From Pseudomonadota bacterium (GTDB lineage Bacteria > Pseudomonadota > Gammaproteobacteria > Steroidobacterales > Steroidobacteraceae): a stretch of DNA of 7,547 nucleotides. Every line of letters starts with the position of its first letter. The stretch's first letter is position 1. The position numbers were made by a program, and so were the translations under genes. The stretch lies in contig JAPTUI010000148.1 of NCBI GenBank assembly GCA_028067895.1, positions 1 through 7,547 of the forward strand, in the 5' to 3' direction. This document shows positions 4,110 through 7,547 of this stretch, in pieces. The notes under the pieces are model-generated. The model was not told where the DNA came from and searched no databases. It was given only the letters and a program-made list of their open reading frames with translations.

Positions 4110-6253
4110 GTCAACCTCGTCAGTGCGCGGGGGTCTTGGGGCTTCGGCCGAAAGCCGCGCAGGAGTCCGCCAGGCGGCAGCCAGTTCAAGTTGTGCCCGA
4201 ACCTGCGCTGGCGCTCGAGTTCGGCGGCGTAATCACGCTCCCATTCCGCGAGCCGCACCTCATAGGCTGCAACCGCGGCGGCGAGCCGCTCGGCTCGGCT
4301 CGGTAGGTGCTGCTGCGGCGGGAGGCTGGCGGCGGCGGCCGACCCTGCCGGGCCGCGCAGCTCGTGCGGCGACTGGCGAGAGGATTCGGCGATCATGCGC
4401 TCGACCGCGGCATCGTCATTCAGCGCGACGAGCACCCCGGCACACAGAGCTGCGACACACGCACTCGGCGTCGGGGGTTCACCGCCAAACGCACAGACTT
4501 GAGCCATGAAGTGATTGCGCGTCACACCATTGAACGCCACCGTTTTGTCGTACGCATCGGATAAGAGCTTCACGGCACCCCCGCCCACAAATCGAGCAGC
4601 GAGCGCGGCACGCTCCTGCAAGTTGACCGGCAACGACTTCATCGAGTCGGTCATATCGGCCACGAGCAGCCGGTGCGCAACAGCCAGCTCGAACAGCGCC
4701 GATCCGGCCGGGGAGGTGCGCTCTGCCCATATGCCATAGTTTGCAGCCTGCAACGCTGCTGCCCACGCTCCGAGCCTGCGGGCGACGTTCTCTATCCATA
4801 CCCCCGATAGCAGTGCGCCATCCGGCGCCGTGATCTCCCAATCGACAATCATCAGCGGAGCGTCGGGCAGCCGACACTTGGCGAAGTACACGGCGACCAC
4901 CGCAGCACCGTCAGCAGTCGCATCTGGTGGGGTGCCGATCACACAGAACACAAGCGTGGGCGGCTTGGTCAGGCTGGCAGGCTTGCCGCCCACAAGGAAG
5001 TGTTTCTCCCGAAATAACTTGCCGACCGGAGCATTGAGCATCAGCTCATGGACAGCCCAGCAGAGCGCATCGAGACGGTCGGGGCTCGATGAACCGCGGG
5101 AGCCGTCATAGGTGGTGAGCTGATCCTCGAGCGGGCCAAATACCCCAACGTGATGCACGCGCCCTTGTTCGTAGAGTGCGCTCACGGGCTCGGCGCGAGT
5201 GATCTTGCCACGCGCGGCATGAACGCCACGGTACGGAATCGACGGGTCAACCGACCGCAGGGTTTTCTCGACCAAATCGCCGCCTTGGTTTGTTTCCGCC
5301 ACGATGCGGTCAGCGCAGTACCGTCGATAGAGCTGTATGGCCTTGCGCGCCCATTCCTCGGGAGGGTAGCGGCCACTCGCATCGTCGAGCAGGTAGCACA
5401 TGTCATCGGCACCGAGGGCGGCAACGATCAGGCCGGTTTCGTCACTGTCAGGGCCAAAGGTGACGGCGGGATCGACTGCAACGACAACGCGCTCAAGGCG
5501 CTCCGGCGCACGGGACACGCGCAGTTCCTCGATGCGCTCGAGGTGCCAGAGCGCACCCGGCACGTCGGTCAGCAGCTCGGCGTCGATTTCCTGCCGGCCG
5601 AGGCGAGTGCCGGCGTACTTCGAGAGAATCTGCTGGAAAAACTGCGGCGCCAGGTTGTCGCGATTGGCGTAGCTGCTCGACCGGGTAACGACGACATCTT
5701 GCCCCTCGCGGGCGAGGAGCGCCTTGAACGGCTTGATCGGCCGCGGGGTCGTCGTTATGAGCGCTCGCGGGTCTTTGCCGAGGCGCAAGCCCATGTAGGC
5801 CATGTCGAGCACGTCCTGCGCCGTTCGCATGGCGCACAGCTCGTCGATCCAAAGCGTGTCGCACTGCGGACCTCTCAGTCGGTCCGGTTCATCACTCGAG
5901 AACAACAGCGCCTGAGCGCCGGATGGCCACATCACCTTGCGGAGCGATGGCTGATAGACCGGCCGCATGTGCGATGGCGCAATCGTCAGGATGCCGGCCG
6001 GCCCCTCGAGCAACACGTCCCGGGCATCGCCGGCCGTCGGTGCGACCAGGTGGATGTATCGGCCAGCGCCGGACTCAACGCGCTCCTGAATCCATTCCGC
6101 GCCTGAGCGAGTCTTGCCGGCGCCTCGGCCGCCGCAGAATATCCAGGTAGTCCAATTTCCCGCGGGGGCGAGCTGCTCAGGCCGAGCGGTGAGGCGCCAG
6201 GCCCCCTTGAGCGCTTCGGCGAATGAGGCATGGATATCAGGTTGATCGGTCAC
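4106..6253 (-). CDS. terL: Terminase large subunit with an unusual C-terminal extension (715 aa)
   Basis: Motor and nuclease of phage DNA packaging: it pumps DNA into the prohead and cuts the concatemer. The ATPase has Walker A GGRGAGKT at residues 41-48, Walker B LWIDEL at 134-139 and the coupling motif ITTTPRP at 166-172. The RNase H-like nuclease shows D261 (VVVAVDP), E320 (IVAETNQGG) and D392/D395 (PDRLDALCWAV). Related enzymes usually end soon after this last motif, at about 400-500 residues; here about 310 more follow. Residues 433-590 resemble a second, decayed copy of the nuclease fold. Residues 615-650 are a Ser/Pro/Ala-rich linker, and 652-685 a charged helix, probably a coiled coil. 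The GTG start at 6253 makes a GTGA overlap with terS and has GGAG (6262-6265) 8 bases upstream. The stop overlaps the next gene as ATGA. No frameshift is seen, so the extension is a true fusion in this frame. Confidence 0.93.
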   Translation of the reverse strand: MTDQPDIHASFAEALKGAWRLTARPEQLAPAGNWTTWIFCGGRGAGKTRSGAEWIQERVESGAGRYIHLVAPTAGDARDVLLEGPAGILTIAPSHMRPVYQPSLRKVMWPSGAQALLFSSDEPDRLRGPQCDTLWIDELCAMRTAQDVLDMAYMGLRLGKDPRALITTTPRPIKPFKALLAREGQDVVVTRSSSYANRDNLAPQFFQQILSKYAGTRLGRQEIDAELLTDVPGALWHLERIEELRVSRAPERLERVVVAVDPAVTFGPDSDETGLIVAALGADDMCYLLDDASGRYPPEEWARKAIQLYRRYCADRIVAETNQGGDLVEKTLRSVDPSIPYRGVHAARGKITRAEPVSALYEQGRVHHVGVFGPLEDQLTTYDGSRGSSSPDRLDALCWAVHELMLNAPVGKLFREKHFLVGGKPASLTKPPTLVFCVIGTPPDATADGAAVVAVYFAKCRLPDAPLMIVDWEITAPDGALLSGVWIENVARRLGAWAAALQAANYGIWAERTSPAGSALFELAVAHRLLVADMTDSMKSLPVNLQERAALAARFVGGGAVKLLSDAYDKTVAFNGVTRNHFMAQVCAFGGEPPTPSACVAALCAGVLVALNDDAAVERMIAESSRQSPHELRGPAGSAAAASLPPQQHLPSRAERLAAAVAAYEVRLAEWERDYAAELERQRRFGHNLNWLPPGGLLRGFRPKPQDPRALTRLT
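4484..4957 (-). other. Degenerate second RNase H-like nuclease domain within terL
   Basis: Residues 433-590 of the large terminase repeat the order of elements seen in residues 255-405. FCVIGTPPDATADGAAVVAV parallels VVAVDPAVTFGPDSDETGLI. LMIVDWEI parallels CYLLDDAS. ARRLGAWAAALQAANYGIWAE parallels the helix-strand that ends in ADRIVAE. The later LQERAALAARFVGGGAVKLL parallels ITRAEPVSALYEQGRVHHV. The acidic residue E511 matches E320, but D261 aligns near I439/G440 and D395 near M583. Spacings agree: 59 and 75 residues between key positions in the first copy, about 71 and 72 in the second. By-eye alignment; a structural rather than catalytic domain is inferred. Confidence 0.5.
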
Positions 6254-6885
6254 GGCATGTGCTCCAGGACGTGGCGCGCCGGTGCGCTTGGGGCATCGAT
6301 GCGCTGGAATTCTGCAATGACGGCGGCGGCGGCCTCGGGGAACCGTGAGAGAACCCGCAGCAGGTTCGACCTGAATCGCTCGAATTCGGGATTGGCGATC
6401 AGGTTGATCTGCACGTTGTTCTGCACCAGCGGGCTCGAGGCCAGCTCGCCGGTCAGGCGCGCGGTGGCGCTGATCGAGTCGGTCAGGCGGCCGGAAATGC
6501 GGTCCAGCGTCACGGCATCGCCAGCCTCGGCGGCGGCGGCATAGGTCGCCCAGAGCGGCGCACGCACGGCTTTGTGCAGGTCGAGCACGCTCTCGGCTTC
6601 CTCGCCGATCTTGGCACCGAGCGACTGCAGGGCAGCCGGGCCGGCAACGAGGGCGGCCTTGCGCTCGGCCGATACGTGGCCAGACCAGTGCCGGCCGACG
6701 GAATCCTTGCTCAGATTGAACTTGCGAGCGGTGGCGTTCTGCCCGGCGCCCGAGGCGAGCAGCAGCTCGATCCGCGCCACTTCAGGGTGTGTGCAGACTT
6801 TGCAGGGGCCTCGGCGTCCTTTGACTGCGGGCAAGCGGGATACTCCAAGGGTGCGCCAAATCGGCGCACCTATCACGGTCATCAT
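6250..6885 (-). CDS. terS: Terminase small subunit candidate (zinc-knuckle-like HTH protein, 211 aa)
   Basis: Probable DNA-recognition subunit of the packaging motor, which binds the packaging site and hands DNA to the large subunit. Residues 28-33 form a C-x2-C-x-H-P motif (CKVCTHP), followed by a helix and a helix-turn-helix-like stretch (about residues 48-70) ending H66-W-S-G-H70. This C-x2-C plus H-x3-H pattern is common in small phage and bacterial DNA-binding proteins and may hold zinc, but that is inferred. Residues 85-150 are alanine-rich and helical, as expected for an oligomerising core, and residues 155-195 form a further helical segment. The start is the ATG at 6885, giving an ATGA overlap with the preceding gene; AGGG lies 4 bases upstream. 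A second ATG follows directly and could also be used. The stop overlaps the large-subunit start as GTGA. The terminase role rests mainly on this position and the HTH. Confidence 0.7.
   Translation of the reverse strand: MMTVIGAPIWRTLGVSRLPAVKGRRGPCKVCTHPEVARIELLLASGAGQNATARKFNLSKDSVGRHWSGHVSAERKAALVAGPAALQSLGAKIGEEAESVLDLHKAVRAPLWATYAAAAEAGDAVTLDRISGRLTDSISATARLTGELASSPLVQNNVQINLIANPEFERFRSNLLRVLSRFPEAAAAVIAEFQRIDAPSAPARHVLEHMP
6850..6870. repeat. Perfect 8-bp inverted repeat in the start of terS
   Basis: GGTGCGCC, then AAATC, then GGCGCACC: a perfect 8-bp stem with a 5-base loop. It lies inside the coding sequence of the terminase small subunit, starting 15 bases after the start ATG on the message strand. 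No T-run follows, so it is not an intrinsic terminator. It could form a stable mRNA hairpin just inside the coding region, or serve as a DNA binding site. Confidence 0.7.
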
Positions 6886-7178
6886 AGTGCCCTGGTTGTG
6901 TCAGATAAATTGGAAGGATTCCGACCTTTCAACTCAACATCCAACGCCTCGATGTCGGCCTGCAGCCTGACATACGTCATGTGCCACGCAACGGCGCTTT
7001 TCTGGAGATTAATGCCACGCTGGCGCAATAGCTCTTGGATAGCCTTGATCGTCAGCGGCCGGGCGAGCGGGCAGCGCTCGGCGTGTTCGAGCAGTAACTG
7101 CCGGATCAGCTCGCGGGTCCGAGCGGCGCGGGCGACTGCGTGGCGGTTTCGAGGGCGGTCAGAAGGGGATGGTGTCAT
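6882..7178 (-). CDS. Putative small winged-helix/HTH DNA-binding protein (98 aa)
   Basis: I do not recognise a named family. The N-terminus (residues 1-22) is basic and polar, rich in Arg. Residues 23-57 look like two or three helices (ELIRQLLLEHAE, then LTIKAIQELLRQRG), and residues 58-80 look like a recognition helix plus a hinge (SAVAWHMTYVRLQADIEAL). That arrangement fits a winged-helix domain, so binding of DNA is an inference. The ATG at 7178 is chosen over the upstream in-frame GTG/ATG options because a perfect GGAGGT (7187-7192) sits 8 bases upstream. The gene therefore starts inside the end of the SSB gene, and its stop overlaps the next start as ATGA. Its position between SSB and terminase allows a role as a transcriptional regulator or a packaging accessory factor; nothing in the sequence decides between them. 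Confidence 0.6.
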   Translation of the reverse strand: MTPSPSDRPRNRHAVARAARTRELIRQLLLEHAERCPLARPLTIKAIQELLRQRGINLQKSAVAWHMTYVRLQADIEALDVELKGRNPSNLSDTTRAL

Positions 7179-7547
7179 CGAAAGGTACCTCCGGTTGCTG
7201 GTGGTTCCCGGCCTTGACTGGCAGATCATCATCGGGTGATCGCTCGGTGGGTCGTTCAACACGTTCGCCGGCCACGGCTTTGCGCTTGCGGGCGATGTGG
7301 TACGGGCTCAAGACCGCATGCGCGAGCAGGTCGAGCGACGGCCTCGGTTCGCCGCCGTCCCGCGGCTGGTAAACCTTCGGGGTGAGCTCGCCGGCCAAGG
7401 CCACGGCATCGCCATCGGCGAGCGCCAGGAGCGCGGTGACGGCCGACTCGGCGAAGACGATCACCGACACGAATATTGCGGTGCCGTCCTTCGTCTGGGT
7501 GCGCACCGTGCAGGTGACGAATGGCGAGCCGTTTTTGCTCGTGCGTT
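7159..7547 (-). CDS. ssb: Single-stranded DNA-binding protein (SSB-like), start missing
   Basis: Phage-type SSB that would coat single-stranded DNA during replication or recombination. The frame is open to the right edge, so the first residues lie outside the window; 128 codons are visible. The visible N-terminal part begins RTSKNGSPFVTCTVR, followed by a FVSVIVF strand and an alanine-leucine stretch, then a LAGELTPKVYQPRDG segment. This matches my memory of the OB-fold of short SSB-like proteins in phages of Gram-negative bacteria. After a basic stretch (YHIARKRK) comes a low-complexity linker rich in Pro, Glu and Asp, ending in the acidic tip DDTIPF. This is the hallmark SSB C-terminus that recruits partner proteins. 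A GTG at 7504-7506 is in frame but lies inside the conserved fold, so it is not the start. Its stop overlaps the next gene by 20 bases. Family assignment is from recall of the pattern. Confidence 0.85.
   Translation of the reverse strand, partial: RTSKNGSPFVTCTVRTQTKDGTAIFVSVIVFAESAVTALLALADGDAVALAGELTPKVYQPRDGGEPRPSLDLLAHAVLSPYHIARKRKAVAGERVERPTERSPDDDLPVKAGNHQQPEVPFDDTIPF
7187..7192 (-). promoter_or_regulatory. Strong Shine-Dalgarno (GGAGGT) for the 98-aa gene
   Basis: GGAGGT on the minus strand lies 8 bases upstream of the ATG at 7178, inside the SSB coding region. It is the best ribosome-binding site in the window. It decides the start of the 98-residue gene, because longer in-frame extensions upstream would run through it. 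Confidence 0.75.

Noticed and set aside
4320..4345. GCG/GGC-rich tracts such as the one here and near 6320-6340 as tandem repeats
   Set aside because: They encode short alanine runs in terminase proteins and are too short and irregular to be meaningful repeats.
4479..4877. 132-codon minus-strand frame inside the terminase extension, considered as a sign that the extension is a separate frameshifted gene
   Set aside because: The terminase frame is continuous and shows domain-like pattern through this region, while the alternative frame is Arg/Cys/Gly-rich without motifs.
5150..6106. 318-codon open frame on the plus strand opposite the terminase
   Set aside because: It lies wholly antisense to the well-supported ATPase and nuclease motifs, has no recognisable motif, and long antisense frames are expected in GC-rich coding DNA.
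1..7547. CRISPR array, tRNA, rRNA, insertion sequence or attachment site
   Set aside because: No regularly spaced repeats, no cloverleaf-like segment, no transposase and no integrase were seen in the read-through of either strand.

Overview
This GC-rich window looks like a piece of a tailed bacteriophage genome or prophage. Every gene I can support lies on the minus strand, so the transcript runs from position 7547 down to position 1. The strongest anchors are a complete two-part terminase, a single-stranded DNA-binding protein and a tape-measure-like virion protein. The high GC, the alanine- and arginine-rich proteins and the style of the SSB and terminase suggest a proteobacterial host, perhaps Burkholderia-like. 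That host guess is an inference, because no bacterial gene, integrase, tRNA or attachment site is present.

Layout in the direction of transcription. An SSB-like OB-fold protein enters from the right edge (7159-7547, no start). A 98-residue putative winged-helix protein follows (6882-7178), then a terminase small-subunit candidate (6250-6885) and a terminase large subunit (4106-6253). Next come a 61-residue unknown (3924-4109), a ribbon-helix-helix regulator (3686-3871), a 259-residue unknown (2896-3675) and a 226-residue coiled-coil protein (2219-2899). After a 150-base gap comes a 629-residue tape-measure-like protein with an NNPGNI-type C-terminal domain (179-2068). The window ends with a 46-residue arginine-rich reading frame (39-179) and the first 15 codons of a hydrophobic-start protein that leaves at the left edge (1-46).

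The genes are packed with stop/start overlaps: ATGA at 6882-6885, GTGA at 6250-6253, ATGA at 4106-4109 and 2896-2899, TGATG at 177-181. This suggests translational coupling. The chain is broken in two places: before the ribbon-helix-helix gene (52 bases) and before the tape-measure gene (150 bases, with a perfect 12-bp palindrome). These are the likeliest places for local regulation. A third small gap of 10 bases separates the regulator from the 259-residue protein.

Functionally, the right half is DNA handling and packaging: SSB, a small DNA-binding protein, terminase small and large subunits. The left half is probably virion assembly. Portal, protease and major capsid genes, usually just after the large terminase, are absent from this interval, so the gene order is not the standard one.

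The most interesting single observation is in the terminase large subunit. After a complete ATPase plus nuclease (about 405 residues) it carries about 310 more residues. Part of that extension lines up with the preceding RNase H-like nuclease domain and keeps the middle acidic residue, but it has lost the first and last. It looks like a tandem, degenerated second nuclease domain.
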